The notes: generated from the letters alone by a model not told the origin. 46,748 nt of DNA from Spirochaetia bacterium (GCA_900769975.1 CAAGIR010000048.1:1-46748); one strand, 5' to 3'. Counted from the stretch's first letter, positions 23,133 to 32,364 are shown. Numbers and translations are program-made.

Positions 23133-24458
23133 ATGTCGCAATATAACAAAAATGACGCAGCACCATTTCCACCTATGGGTTGGAACAGTTATGATTATTA
23201 CAACACAACTGTAAACGAAGAGCAAGTACGCAAAAATGCCGAATACATGGCAAAAAATCTCAAAAAATTTGGCTGGGAATATGTTGTCATAGATATTCAA
23301 TGGTCAGATGAAACTGCCGGCATGCAGAATACACAAGGTGTTCAATATATACCGTTCAGCCGTTTTTGCATCGATGAATTTTCTCGCCAGATTCCTGCTC
23401 CAAACAGATTTCCTTCAAGCGTAAACAATCAGGGATTTAAACCTCTAGCCGATTATATCCATTCGCTTGGTTTAAAATTTGGAATTCATATTATGAGGGG
23501 AATTCCAAGATTTGCTGCACACGACCATATTGCGATTAAAACTCACGATGGGGCAAAAATCACAGCCGATATGGTGGCAAATCCTTATTCTATCAGTAAA
23601 TGGAATCCTGATATGTATGGGGTAAAAAATTGTCCATACGGGCAGGATTATTATGATTCGTGTTTTGAACTTTATGCTCAATGGGGTGTCGATTTTGTAA
23701 AAGTTGATGACATTTGCAACACAAACATGTATCCGTATGATCCTTATTCCGCAGAAAAAGAAATAGAAATGATTGCAAATGCGATTGAAAAATGTGGCAG
23801 AAGCATTGTACTTTCACTTTCTCCAGGTCCTGCCGTTATAGAAAAAGCACATCATTACAAAACTTTTGCAAACATGTGGCGCATAACTGATGATTTTTGG
23901 GATGATTGGAAACTTCTAAAAGCTATGTTCGAACGCTGCGAAGTCTGGCAAAGTCACACCGGCAACGGAAACTGGCCTGACTGTGATATGCTTCCGATGA
24001 ATGTTTTAGGATTTGGCTGGGGTGACTTGAACAGCAAAGAAAACAAAGGATGGAAATGTAATTTTACACAAGATGAAAGCAGAACAATGGTCACTTTATG
24101 GAGCATTTTTAGGGCACCATTAATGATTGGTACAGATTTGCCTCAACTTGATGATTTTAGTCTGAGTCTTTTAACAAACGAAGAAATTCTTGCCATGAAT
24201 AAAAATCCTTCACAGGCACATCAGGCATCATCAAGCAGCAGTGAAAATGTAGTTATATGGGTAAATGAATGTGCAGATGAAAATGCTTATTATGAATGTC
24301 TTTTTAATCTGAGCGATGAAGAACAGACAGTAAAATTAAATCTTCAAGTCGGAAAGAATGATAACATTCGTGATTTATGGGAACATAAAGATTTAGGCTG
24401 CTGTACAGAATTTGTTCTCAAACCTCATTCCTGCAAAGCATTAAAAATTTCTGTTTAA
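23133..24458 (+). CDS. Alpha-galactosidase, glycoside hydrolase family 27
   Basis: This 441-residue enzyme should release terminal alpha-galactose from galactomannan side chains or raffinose-type sugars. The GH27 barrel shows PPMGWNSYDYY (13-23), VVIDIQW (51-57), the nucleophile Asp192 in DFVKVDDI and the acid/base Asp253-254 in WRITDDFWDDW. A C-terminal beta domain (from about 360) ends it. No signal peptide is seen, so it acts in the cytoplasm on imported sugars. I start at the ATG at 23133, because GGGAG lies five bases before it; the ATG four codons earlier overlaps that site. No transporter gene is next to it. With the GH130 enzyme at 42418 it fits galactomannan breakdown. Confidence 0.9.
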   Translation: MSQYNKNDAAPFPPMGWNSYDYYNTTVNEEQVRKNAEYMAKNLKKFGWEYVVIDIQWSDETAGMQNTQGVQYIPFSRFCIDEFSRQIPAPNRFPSSVNNQGFKPLADYIHSLGLKFGIHIMRGIPRFAAHDHIAIKTHDGAKITADMVANPYSISKWNPDMYGVKNCPYGQDYYDSCFELYAQWGVDFVKVDDICNTNMYPYDPYSAEKEIEMIANAIEKCGRSIVLSLSPGPAVIEKAHHYKTFANMWRITDDFWDDWKLLKAMFERCEVWQSHTGNGNWPDCDMLPMNVLGFGWGDLNSKENKGWKCNFTQDESRTMVTLWSIFRAPLMIGTDLPQLDDFSLSLLTNEEILAMNKNPSQAHQASSSSSENVVIWVNECADENAYYECLFNLSDEEQTVKLNLQVGKNDNIRDLWEHKDLGCCTEFVLKPHSCKALKISV

Positions 24459-24501
24459 AACAGCCTTATACTTTTATCCGCCGACGCTTAATCACAGGTG
24501 T

Positions 24502-25884
24502 TTAGAATTTTCCGCCGCCGAGCGAAGCCGTCAATTTTAATGAAACGGTTGGATTGTTGTCAAAAGACTTCCATGTTATATACGGTCCAACACCAATTGT
24601 TAATGCAGAAACCGGCGTGTAATTCAACATTGCCGACAAAGTACACGTATTTATGAAACTCTGAACACTTTCTGGAATAATTGCTTCATATGCGGAAGGT
24701 AAATCTGTTTTCCCAAAATTTACCATTCCGAAAATGTTTGCAGTAAAATCGCTATTTCCAAGAATTTTACCGAAACTGACCGCAGCCGCTATGTTGTGTC
24801 CATAAGTTAAATATTTATGTGAAAAATCAACAGAATTTCCGTCATAATAATATTGTGCGGCAAGCGAAATGGCAGGATCTTTCCAATATCTGCTTAATCC
24901 TACAGTTGCCTGAAAGATATTTGTTTTATCTGTCCAGTCTGTGTTTTCAAGCCATTCTGAATCGGCACCATAACGGTAAACAAATTCACCAAAAATCGAA
25001 TAATTTCCTAAACTGCCGGTCGCCGTAATCATTCCTTTTGGAGCATTTTGATATTTCCAAAAACCGCCTATGCCTAATTCCCAGTTTTCTATCAGAATAT
25101 CCGCTTTTCCTGCAAGTGCAGTGTCCCGAAGATATGAATCTACATTTGTTTCTGATGTAAAATTCGTAGACGGAATAACATACAACCAAAGACAATTCTG
25201 AGAATTCGGGAAAATAATCTGAGTACGCAAATTTAAACTTCCATCAACCTGAGCAGTCGTATCTTGCGGATTTATGGAAGATGTATTGATTAAATCAGAA
25301 ACAGGACTGAAAAAATAGCCTGCTCCCCAAGTGACAGTATGCAAACCAAACCTAAAGAAAGCAACATCAGCAATGGAAAAATCTGTAAAAAGTTCTTTCA
25401 AGCTAAACCAGTCAGAAACAGAAATTTTTGTATTAAGATCCATCGATAGATTAGAATAATCATTTACAAGATTTGCTTTTACACTGTACGGATATTGAAT
25501 GCCAAATTTGGTGTACATTCGCAGGTTTTGATTTGGACGTGCATCTACCGTCAAAAAAGCATTTGCCTTTGGAGTTAGAATTGTATCTTTTAAATTTTCT
25601 CCAAAGGATTTGTCTTTTTCGGAATATAAATCGGTTTTTGTAGAAAGTGATGTTGTAAAGTTTCCCCCAATCTTTATAGAACCGTTTTCAAAAAGTATGC
25701 CTTTACTTAAATCTGTTTTGGCAGAAACTTCTTCAACAATATCAATTCCATCTCCTTCATCAAAAAAAGTATCGTCAAATAAGACATCATCATTACCGCC
25801 AAAAAGTTCATCATCAGACTGGGCAAATAAAAAAACAGAACTAAATGACAAAAAAAGTACTGCTGCAAAAATATTCTTCTTCAT
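24502..25884 (-). CDS. Outer-membrane beta-barrel-like protein, last gene of the ABC/LolA-like operon
   Basis: This 460-residue protein has a signal peptide (MKKNIFAAVLFLSFSSVFLFA), an acidic linker rich in Asp and Glu with FDD repeats, and then alternating beta-strand sequence typical of outer-membrane barrels up to a C-terminal strand (TVSLKLTASLGGGKF). TTGGAG fixes the ATG at 25884; an in-frame upstream start would add nine residues of leader. It is the fifth gene after an ATPase, two permeases and a LolA-like protein, which suggests the set delivers something to or through the outer membrane. A 9-bp inverted repeat lies in the gap before it. Confidence 0.72.
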   Translation of the reverse strand: MKKNIFAAVLFLSFSSVFLFAQSDDELFGGNDDVLFDDTFFDEGDGIDIVEEVSAKTDLSKGILFENGSIKIGGNFTTSLSTKTDLYSEKDKSFGENLKDTILTPKANAFLTVDARPNQNLRMYTKFGIQYPYSVKANLVNDYSNLSMDLNTKISVSDWFSLKELFTDFSIADVAFFRFGLHTVTWGAGYFFSPVSDLINTSSINPQDTTAQVDGSLNLRTQIIFPNSQNCLWLYVIPSTNFTSETNVDSYLRDTALAGKADILIENWELGIGGFWKYQNAPKGMITATGSLGNYSIFGEFVYRYGADSEWLENTDWTDKTNIFQATVGLSRYWKDPAISLAAQYYYDGNSVDFSHKYLTYGHNIAAAVSFGKILGNSDFTANIFGMVNFGKTDLPSAYEAIIPESVQSFINTCTLSAMLNYTPVSALTIGVGPYITWKSFDNNPTVSLKLTASLGGGKF

Positions 25885-25908
25885 TAAAATACTCCAATAA
25901 AATAGTGA

Positions 25909-25941
25909 CATTAAGTTCAGGACGACACTATAAACTTAATG
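25909..25941 (-). promoter_or_regulatory. Intergenic hairpin between the LolA-like and outer-membrane protein genes
   Basis: CATTAAGTT (25909-25917) and AACTTAATG (25933-25941) form a perfect 9-bp stem with a 15-base loop, without a U tract. It may protect or pause the operon mRNA and so set the level of the last gene. Confidence 0.55.
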
Positions 25942-25976
25942 CAGGAAACACAATATCTCACTTTTTAAAGCAAAAA

Positions 25977-26741
25977 TTAGTTTAAACCTTCCAAATATGC
26001 TTTAGTAAAAATTCTGTCAGGCAGAGCATCAAAAGTCAAATCAGAAAGAACTTGCTGTGTCTGTTCACCTTTGTTTAATTCATCACGCATAATGGCCTGT
26101 GTTGCTACATAACCAGCAGGAACTTTTGTATATTTTGGCAATAGAATTGTTCGCATTAAACGGTCAGAACCAGAAAAATCTTCTTCTTTTAATAATAAAG
26201 GAATATCTTTTCTGATGTAATATTTTGATTTTGCATAAGAAGGTTCTGTAGTTTTTGCTTTTACAGAAATGATATGAACCAGAAATTTTCCCAAGTTTCC
26301 TTCTTCGTAAGATTCAATTTCATAATGAGTGCGCCAGTCTGTTTTTGTCTGATCAACATCGTCAAGTTTTACATCAGAATCCCCCAACGCTTCTTTTATA
26401 GAAGTATGAGAAAACTTGCGGCTTATAGGGTCATACGACCAGATATTTTCTCCATCACGAAGATACCCCACACCCTTATCTGCTTCGGGAAATAGCTGAA
26501 CAATAGTCATCTGTTTTTCTTCAGTTCTTTGAAATATTTTATACTGAAGGTTTTCGCGAGGTTTTCCAGGTTTATCAATTACAAGTGACATTGTTGCGGA
26601 ATAATCACCGTCGTATGCCAAAATTTTCTCAGTTTCTTCCAGAATTGAATACGCTTTATCTGCTACATCAGAAGACACTTGCGCAAATCCAACATTTAAT
26701 AAAGCGCAACAAGCTAAAACAGCAAAAATAGTTTTTTTCAT
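25977..26741 (-). CDS. LolA-like outer-membrane lipoprotein-sorting protein
   Basis: This 254-residue periplasmic protein has a signal peptide (MKKTIFAVLACCALLNVGFA) and an incomplete-barrel fold of the LolA/LolB type (COG2834-like). Segments such as YSATMSLVIDKPGKP, GVGYLRDGENIWSYDPISRKF and YYIRKDIPLLLKEEDFSGSDRL show the repeated strands and the hydrophobic-cavity pattern. Such proteins carry lipoproteins or lipids across the periplasm. It follows two LolE/FtsX-type permeases by 17 bases, so it should be the carrier partner of that transporter. GGAG precedes the ATG. Confidence 0.85.
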   Translation of the reverse strand: MKKTIFAVLACCALLNVGFAQVSSDVADKAYSILEETEKILAYDGDYSATMSLVIDKPGKPRENLQYKIFQRTEEKQMTIVQLFPEADKGVGYLRDGENIWSYDPISRKFSHTSIKEALGDSDVKLDDVDQTKTDWRTHYEIESYEEGNLGKFLVHIISVKAKTTEPSYAKSKYYIRKDIPLLLKEEDFSGSDRLMRTILLPKYTKVPAGYVATQAIMRDELNKGEQTQQVLSDLTFDALPDRIFTKAYLEGLN

Positions 26742-26758
26742 ACATTATTCTCCAAAAA

Positions 26759-28099
26759 TTATTTAACAGTTCGCAACGCTTCTGCAGGACTTAAAGAAGA
26801 AGCTTTTTTTGCACTGCCATGAACAGCAAACGCTGTCAAAATCATCAACAAAATATACTGAATTATTATAGTTCCCGCAGACAAAGTAAACGAAAAATGT
26901 CCTTTATCTAGGAAGAATTGCAGACTTTCATTTGCAATAGGAATGGCGTGAATGACTGCCATAACAATCAAGGAAATAATCAATCCCAAAACAGCACCCA
27001 AAAGACACAAAATAGTTGCTTCATAAGTAAAAACACGTCCAGTATCTTTTCCGTTCATTCCCAAAGCCCGCATTGTACCAATTTCTCGAATGCGTTCATA
27101 CAAAACCATGCGATAAGTATTCGAAACCCCAATCATTACAATCAGCAAAATGACGATAAGAATAATTGTAGTTACAGTGTGAACTATGGTCATGACAGAT
27201 TTTAACGCAGGAATTCCATCATCGACCGTTTCTACAGCATATTTGGTACCTTCCCAAATGTAATCTTCGCTTGTAATCTGTTTATCAATACCACGATCTA
27301 CACTTTTTGGACTGATTCTATACGCTTCTTCGTGTGTTGTACAAAGTCCGCCATTATCAATAATCATTTTTTCCAGTTGCAAAGCCACTTTATGCTGATC
27401 TTTTTTATTTTTCAAATAAAGAGAAAGATAAGAATATCCGCCTTCTGGAATATCAATCAGTTTATTTAAAGTTTCGATGTGGACATAAGTTTGCATTCCA
27501 TTTACAAAACTGTTTGATTTAATAATAGCCGCAACAGTAAAATCAGCAACAGTGTTTTGACCGTAAATTGTCGTTGTAGTATAAACAACCTGGTCACCAA
27601 CTTTCAGATTTAAACTGTCAGCCATAGTATCACTTATAATCAAAGCATCTTCACGCTCAAGCATTTCACCGCCGCCTTCCAAATATCTGAAAGAATTCAA
27701 AAATTCAGGTTCAGAAAAATCACGACCGTAAACATTCGAAATGGCTTTCTTTCCATTAAACATAAACTGACCGGAAGACAAGGTAAAACATGACAAATAT
27801 TTGTAACGAATATCACTTTTATCTATAAGATTTCGCAAAAACTGTCTGTCACGAATAATATTTGAATAATCTGATTTTTCACCAGGTTCCACAGCAGGCT
27901 GTTTTTCAAAACCAGCAACAAGAACTGTACCACCAGCCATCTGAATAATCATTTCTTCAAGATTGCCAACCATACCTGAAGTTAATCCGTCTATCGTAGT
28001 AACGACAAAAAATCCGAACGCAATGGCAATCGCAAGAATCGCATTTCTTCTTTTTTGACGCGTCAGATTACGTAATGATAATTTTAATATTTTATTCAT
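26759..28099 (-). CDS. ABC transporter permease, LolE/FtsX type (second permease)
   Basis: This 446-residue inner-membrane protein has an N-terminal helix (about 20-40), a large periplasmic domain of the MacB-PCD kind (about 45-285) and three C-terminal helices within the FtsX domain. The conserved MVLYERIREIGTMRALGMNGK segment is where the permease touches its ATPase. Four membrane helices in total match LolC/LolE. It probably pairs with the permease at 28143 and the ATPase at 29700. It starts 43 bases after the upstream permease gene. Confidence 0.9.
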   Translation of the reverse strand: MNKILKLSLRNLTRQKRRNAILAIAIAFGFFVVTTIDGLTSGMVGNLEEMIIQMAGGTVLVAGFEKQPAVEPGEKSDYSNIIRDRQFLRNLIDKSDIRYKYLSCFTLSSGQFMFNGKKAISNVYGRDFSEPEFLNSFRYLEGGGEMLEREDALIISDTMADSLNLKVGDQVVYTTTTIYGQNTVADFTVAAIIKSNSFVNGMQTYVHIETLNKLIDIPEGGYSYLSLYLKNKKDQHKVALQLEKMIIDNGGLCTTHEEAYRISPKSVDRGIDKQITSEDYIWEGTKYAVETVDDGIPALKSVMTIVHTVTTIILIVILLIVMIGVSNTYRMVLYERIREIGTMRALGMNGKDTGRVFTYEATILCLLGAVLGLIISLIVMAVIHAIPIANESLQFFLDKGHFSFTLSAGTIIIQYILLMILTAFAVHGSAKKASSLSPAEALRTVK

Positions 28100-28142
28100 A
28101 ATTCCCCTTCAAATTCAATATAAGCATTAAACAATTAGACAA

Positions 28143-29675
28143 TTAATCAGAACCTTTACTTAATGCTTTCAACGGAGTAATTTTTAAAGCATAAGAAACA
28201 GGATATTTATTACTTATTACACTGCCAAATAAAGCGATAATGACAGTAATAAGTATGATTTTCCAGGTTGGACTAAAATGCAAAAGTCCGCCACCCAAAA
28301 TCATTTTTGCAATGCTGTTTGTAATCGTTATGTTACATGCATTAAAAATGGCCATTATTATAAATGCCAGAATAATTCCCACAATTGCCGAAATCATCGT
28401 TAATAATACCGCTTCTGTATAAAACAGACGTTTTACAAATCGTTTTTCTGCACCTATAGCACGCATTGTTCCTATTTCGCCAGTTCTTTCAATAACGGAA
28501 ACAGTCATTGTATTCATGATGATAATAAACACTACGATAGCCAGAATAATAATTAAAAGATTGAAAATAAATCCTATTCCATCCACCGTTCCAGAATAAG
28601 AATATGCCGCATCTTTCCAATCCATTGCACGTACTTCCAAACCTTCTTGTGCAAAACGTGCATTTAATTTTGCAATAGTCTGATTTATTTTTGAAGGATG
28701 ATCCACTTTTGTGAGGATAAACTGCCATGCACCGTCATCAGTTTCATTTAATTTATCACGCAAAGTGGTATCGCCCAAAATATCATCAAAATTACTTGAA
28801 TTTGAACCAAGAAAACTGTCATCTTCACTAATGGCAAAAAAATCATCATCAAAACTGAACATATCATCTTCGGAAATATCAGAAATACCCAAATCAACAG
28901 AATCAGGCAATTCCTGCGAAAAACTTGAAGCGTATGTCAGATTTGCAAAGGAACGTGCCAAACTTGGATTACAGTAAATAATCTGGAACATCGCAGAATT
29001 TTCGTTAGGCGGATCAAAAATGCCCACAACTTTAGCTTCACGAATTGTCACACCATTAGTTCCGCACATCAAAATTGTGTCACCAAGATTTAAATCTTCA
29101 CGATAAAGCCCTTTAAAAGCTCGCTGAACCCTTGTATCAATTATAACTTCATTTGTATTTGGAGCAGGATAAGTACCCTCTACAAAATGAACATCAGAAA
29201 AAGTTTCCCAATAAGTTTCATCTTCACCAGCAAACAGCATGGAAATAGGTAAATCGTCAAAAGTCAAGTCGTCACGATCCATAATTGCATCCATATCCAT
29301 TTCAAGACCTTTTGCAACAATTACCTGTGCAGATATAAGTTTTGTCTTCTTGATGATTTCAGTTTCTTCTGCCAATATCTGTTCAACTTTTTCCAAATCC
29401 AGAATTGCATCAATTTGAGGCATTTCACCTGTAGTCGTAACGCTGTTCACACCAAAAATATCAACACGCGTACCCTTAGGTTCTTTTGCGCCAATTGCAA
29501 TATCACCAGTATAATTTTCTCGGAAATCTTTTTCCAATCCACGATTTATAGATTCCAAAAAAGAATTTCCCATAATAACTATCGCGATACCAAAAGTCAA
29601 AAAAAGCGAAATAATGACAGTTTTTGATTTATGTTCACGTAAATTTTTTATTGCAAGATTAAAAATTGCCTTCAT
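28143..29675 (-). CDS. ABC transporter permease, LolE/FtsX type (first permease)
   Basis: This 510-residue protein has the same architecture as the next gene: an N-terminal helix (about 18-38), a large periplasmic domain, and an FtsX domain with the VIERTGEIGTMRAIGAEKRF coupling segment and three helices. An insert rich in Asp, Glu and Ser (about 255-300, SEDDMFSFDDDFFAISEDD) makes it longer than usual and may bind a cation or partner. I start at ATG 29675; GAGGAAG directly upstream is its binding site, while an earlier TTG overlaps that site. The gap to the ATPase gene is short, so the two are one unit. Confidence 0.9.
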   Translation of the reverse strand: MKAIFNLAIKNLREHKSKTVIISLFLTFGIAIVIMGNSFLESINRGLEKDFRENYTGDIAIGAKEPKGTRVDIFGVNSVTTTGEMPQIDAILDLEKVEQILAEETEIIKKTKLISAQVIVAKGLEMDMDAIMDRDDLTFDDLPISMLFAGEDETYWETFSDVHFVEGTYPAPNTNEVIIDTRVQRAFKGLYREDLNLGDTILMCGTNGVTIREAKVVGIFDPPNENSAMFQIIYCNPSLARSFANLTYASSFSQELPDSVDLGISDISEDDMFSFDDDFFAISEDDSFLGSNSSNFDDILGDTTLRDKLNETDDGAWQFILTKVDHPSKINQTIAKLNARFAQEGLEVRAMDWKDAAYSYSGTVDGIGFIFNLLIIILAIVVFIIIMNTMTVSVIERTGEIGTMRAIGAEKRFVKRLFYTEAVLLTMISAIVGIILAFIIMAIFNACNITITNSIAKMILGGGLLHFSPTWKIILITVIIALFGSVISNKYPVSYALKITPLKALSKGSD

Positions 29676-29699
29676 TATCTTCCTCAAAATCTCTTAAAA

Positions 29700-30539
29700 C
29701 TAAATTTTGTATTCATCAGAACCAGTTTTATACTCATTATTAATGATTTTTCCATCAAGAATGTGAACAACATGGTCGCACATATCAACAATTCTTGAAT
29801 CATGAGTAGAAAAAATAAATGTCGTCTGTAAATCTGGATCTTTATTCAAAGATTTCATCAAGCTCAAAATCTGCATAGAATTCTGCGAGTCAAGATTTGC
29901 TGTTGGTTCATCTGCAAGAATAACAGGGGCTTTTGTTACAAGAGCACGTGCAATTGCAACACGCTGGCGCTGACCTCCCGAAAGTTCTGTTGCTTTATGA
30001 TTTTTCCAGTCGGTAAGTCCAACTTTTTCTATAAGATAATCAATCCATTCTTCTTTTTGTGCCTTTGTAAATGAATCTACAGGACTTTTTGAATTTTTGT
30101 CTTTTGATTCCAGTAAAAGCGGAAATTCAATGTTTTCATAAACATTCAAAACAGGAATCAAATTAAAAGTCTGGAAAATAAAACCTATATGAGATCTGCG
30201 CAATCCCGTAATTCTTTTATCCAGTTTTGCAGGAAGAACAGTTCTTTTCTTTTTTTTCTTATCATTTTCCGAAGAAGCCCATCTATTATTTTCAATTTCA
30301 GCATCAGAAAGATTTACGCCTTCATAAACATCCGTTCCGCCTATAGTAATTGAACCTGCACTCGGTAAATCAATCAAACCTACCATATTCAAAATTGTCG
30401 ATTTCCCTGAACCTGACGGCCCCGAAATAGCTGCAAATTCACCTTTTTCAATATCAAATGAAACTCCCTTTACTGCTTCAACACTTTCTTTTCCTAAAGG
30501 ATAGGACTTGTGTAAATCCTTTAAACTAACAACAGCCAT
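29700..30539 (-). CDS. ABC transporter ATPase, LolD/MacB type
   Basis: This 279-residue ATPase powers the two LolE-type permeases. Walker A GPSGSGKST is at residues 40-48, the signature LSGGQRQRVAIARAL near 186-200, Walker B VILADEPTANLD near 206-217 and the H-loop FSTHDSR near 237-243. A Lys-rich insert of about 25 residues (ENDKKKKKRTVLPAKLDKR) sits before the Q-loop segment GFIFQTFN, where LolD has none. GGAG fixes the ATG at 30539; a TTG four codons earlier lies on that site. It is the first gene of the five-gene operon. Confidence 0.93.
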   Translation of the reverse strand: MAVVSLKDLHKSYPLGKESVEAVKGVSFDIEKGEFAAISGPSGSGKSTILNMVGLIDLPSAGSITIGGTDVYEGVNLSDAEIENNRWASSENDKKKKKRTVLPAKLDKRITGLRRSHIGFIFQTFNLIPVLNVYENIEFPLLLESKDKNSKSPVDSFTKAQKEEWIDYLIEKVGLTDWKNHKATELSGGQRQRVAIARALVTKAPVILADEPTANLDSQNSMQILSLMKSLNKDPDLQTTFIFSTHDSRIVDMCDHVVHILDGKIINNEYKTGSDEYKI

Positions 30540-30744
30540 TACAAACTCCAAAAATTAGATTTTTCAAGAATGTCTTTCAAATTGTATGTTAAAGTATTTT
30601 TGTACATTACAAACACCACATACAGACAAACTTATACAAAAGAATTACTACTAAATGATTAATTCAAACCCTTTATTTTTTAAAATAAAATCTTTCTATA
30701 AAATATAACACTTTAAAAGAAAAAAATGTATACTTTTTTTTTGA
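30540..30744 (-). other. Long untranslated leader of the ABC/LolA-like operon
   Basis: About 200 bases of AT-rich sequence lie between the predicted transcription start near 30738 and the ATPase gene. I see no gene, no strong hairpin and no recognised riboswitch in it. Confidence 0.4.
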
Positions 30745-30774
30745 GATTATAATTAACGAACGTTATCTTTGTCA
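30745..30774 (-). promoter_or_regulatory. Promoter with embedded operator for the ABC/LolA-like operon
   Basis: On the minus strand TTGACA (30774-30769), an 18-bp spacer and TATAAT (30750-30745) match both consensus boxes. The spacer holds the inverted repeat TAACG-AA-CGTTA (30753-30764), placed where a bound repressor would block polymerase. Its shape resembles TetR-family operators. No TetR gene is in the window. Confidence 0.7.
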
Positions 30775-30840
30775 ATATAACAGAAATTTTCTGACAGAGC
30801 TTCCCGGTATCCTGTAAAGATTAATTCCCAATTATTCTGA

Positions 30841-30869
30841 TTGCTTGAAACGATAAAATCTTCTATAAT
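30841..30869 (+). promoter_or_regulatory. Promoter giving a leaderless mRNA for the PhnP-like gene
   Basis: TTGCTT (30841-30846), a 17-bp spacer and TATAAT (30864-30869), then six bases to the ATG. No Shine-Dalgarno sequence. Confidence 0.7.
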
Positions 30870-30875
30870 AAAACC

Positions 30876-31751
30876 ATGAAACTTACATTTTTGGGAACGG
30901 GAACAAGTCAGGGTGTGCCGGTTATTGCCTGCGATTGTCCTGTCTGTAAATCATCTGATATTAGAAATAAAAGATATAGAAGTTCTGTATATATTCAGAC
31001 AGAAGATAAAAAAGATATTCTTGTTGATGTGGGACCAGAATTCCGCCTTCAATGTATAGAAAACAACGTCCGCAATATTGATGCAGTTTTATTAACACAC
31101 AGTCATGCTGACCATTTGCATGGCATTGACGATTTACGCATTTTCAGCTGTGCAATGTTCAAAAAACCAAATGATCCGAAAAGCCTAGAACGCTATTATG
31201 CACCGCCACTTCCAATTTATACAAACAAAATTTGTGCCGAAGACATTAAACACCGTTTTAATTATTTTTTTATGCCAGTAAAAGAAGGTGGCGGCCATGT
31301 AAAAGTTGAACTTAAAGATGTAAACGAACCTTTTTATATCGGAAAAACACAAATCACCCCCATTCCAATGATGCATGGTCACCTTCCCACAACAGGATGG
31401 CTTTTTACAGAAACAGCAGGCAGCGAAAAAAAATCCATTGCATATCTGACAGACTGTAATTTTATAAGCGATGAATCAATAGAATTAATCCACCAAAACT
31501 GCGGAAATCTCGAACACCTCATAATTGACGGTCTGATGATAAAAGAACATTCCACACATTTTAATTTTCTTCAAGCATTGGAACAAAGTTCAAAAATTGG
31601 TGGCAAACACATCTGGTTTACCCACATTACACATAAAGAAAGTCATTTGCAGATTATAGATTACATCAATGAACATATAAACGATTTTCCTGCCCTGAAA
31701 AATGCAGAAACAGTTTTGCCTTCTTATGACAAACTTATTATTAACACTTAA
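30876..31751 (+). CDS. PhnP-like MBL-fold phosphodiesterase
   Basis: This 291-residue cytoplasmic protein begins with the PhnP/RNase Z-like strand MKLTFLGTGTSQGVPVIACDCPVC, whose two Cys pairs with a nearby His can bind a structural zinc, as in PhnP. The metal motif THSHADHLHGID is near residues 75-86, IPMMHGH near 165-171, AYLTDCNFI near 188-196 and THITHKESH near 248-256. PhnP itself hydrolyses cyclic ribose phosphates of phosphonate breakdown; no other phn gene is here, so a general phosphodiesterase role is safer. It converges on rpmB with a shared terminator. Confidence 0.87.
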   Translation: MKLTFLGTGTSQGVPVIACDCPVCKSSDIRNKRYRSSVYIQTEDKKDILVDVGPEFRLQCIENNVRNIDAVLLTHSHADHLHGIDDLRIFSCAMFKKPNDPKSLERYYAPPLPIYTNKICAEDIKHRFNYFFMPVKEGGGHVKVELKDVNEPFYIGKTQITPIPMMHGHLPTTGWLFTETAGSEKKSIAYLTDCNFISDESIELIHQNCGNLEHLIIDGLMIKEHSTHFNFLQALEQSSKIGGKHIWFTHITHKESHLQIIDYINEHINDFPALKNAETVLPSYDKLIINT

Positions 31752-31811
31752 TTCAGATATAATGATTGAACGGTAACATTTTGATTAAAAAAACAGATAG
31801 TTAAAAAAAAT

Positions 31812-31906
31812 AAGGCTGTACCAAAACAAGCAACTAAATTTTTATAAATCCGTCTTGATTTATGACAACCAAAAAAAACGGAAATTAATTGCTCTTGGAC
31901 AGCCTT
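31812..31906. terminator. Large imperfect hairpin, bidirectional terminator between convergent genes
   Basis: AAGGCTGTACCAA at one end pairs with TTGGACAGCCTT at the other, and inner blocks (GCAA with TTGC, CCGT with ACGG) continue the stem. A run of T follows on the plus strand and a run of T on the minus strand, so both the PhnP-like gene and rpmB can end here. Its length and terminal repeats also resemble a miniature mobile element. Confidence 0.7.
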
Positions 31907-31928
31907 TTTTTATAAAGAAAGTAATTAA

Positions 31929-32156
31929 TTAGTTCTGAGCAGATTCTACTTCTTTTGGAACTCTTACTTTTTTAGTAACAAAACCACTGCTCAAACAAGA
32001 TGAACAAATCTTAATTGTTTTTACTTCTCCATTTGGAAGAGTAGCTTTTACAGAGTGAAGATTTGGTCTCCAAGTTCTGCGTGTATGGTTATAAGATTTA
32101 CTTACTTTATTTCCAGACATAACGCCTTTTCCACAAACATCACACATTCTAGACAT
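31929..32156 (-). CDS. rpmB: 50S ribosomal protein L28
   Basis: This 75-residue basic protein has the L28 signature (RMCDVCGKGVMSGNKVSKSYNHTRRTWRPNL). It also keeps two CxxC pairs (CDVC and CSSC), the zinc-binding form of L28. It belongs to the large subunit near the exit-tunnel side. AAGGAAGGA lies eight bases before the ATG. It stands alone, without rpmG. Confidence 0.96.
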   Translation of the reverse strand: MSRMCDVCGKGVMSGNKVSKSYNHTRRTWRPNLHSVKATLPNGEVKTIKICSSCLSSGFVTKKVRVPKEVESAQN

Positions 32157-32364
32157 TTTTTTTATCCTTCCTTATATATAACAATTTTCCCACTCAAATT
32201 AAATTACAATAGTTATATAAGTCTACACAAAGATTAAAAAAAAGTCAATTGTATAAAGTTCATTTTAAGCCTTTTTTTATAAAAAACTTACTTCCAAACC
32301 TTCCAAACCTTCCAAATCACGCTTCACCCTTCACTCCTCACACGTACTCCACCAAACTCTTCAT
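32157..32364. other. Gap with rpmB leader and a short tandem repeat
   Basis: It holds the rpmB control region (TATATA near 32175-32182) and, at 32291-32317, three 9-bp units of the CTTCCAAAC type, followed by pyrimidine-rich sequence. I see no gene. Confidence 0.5.
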
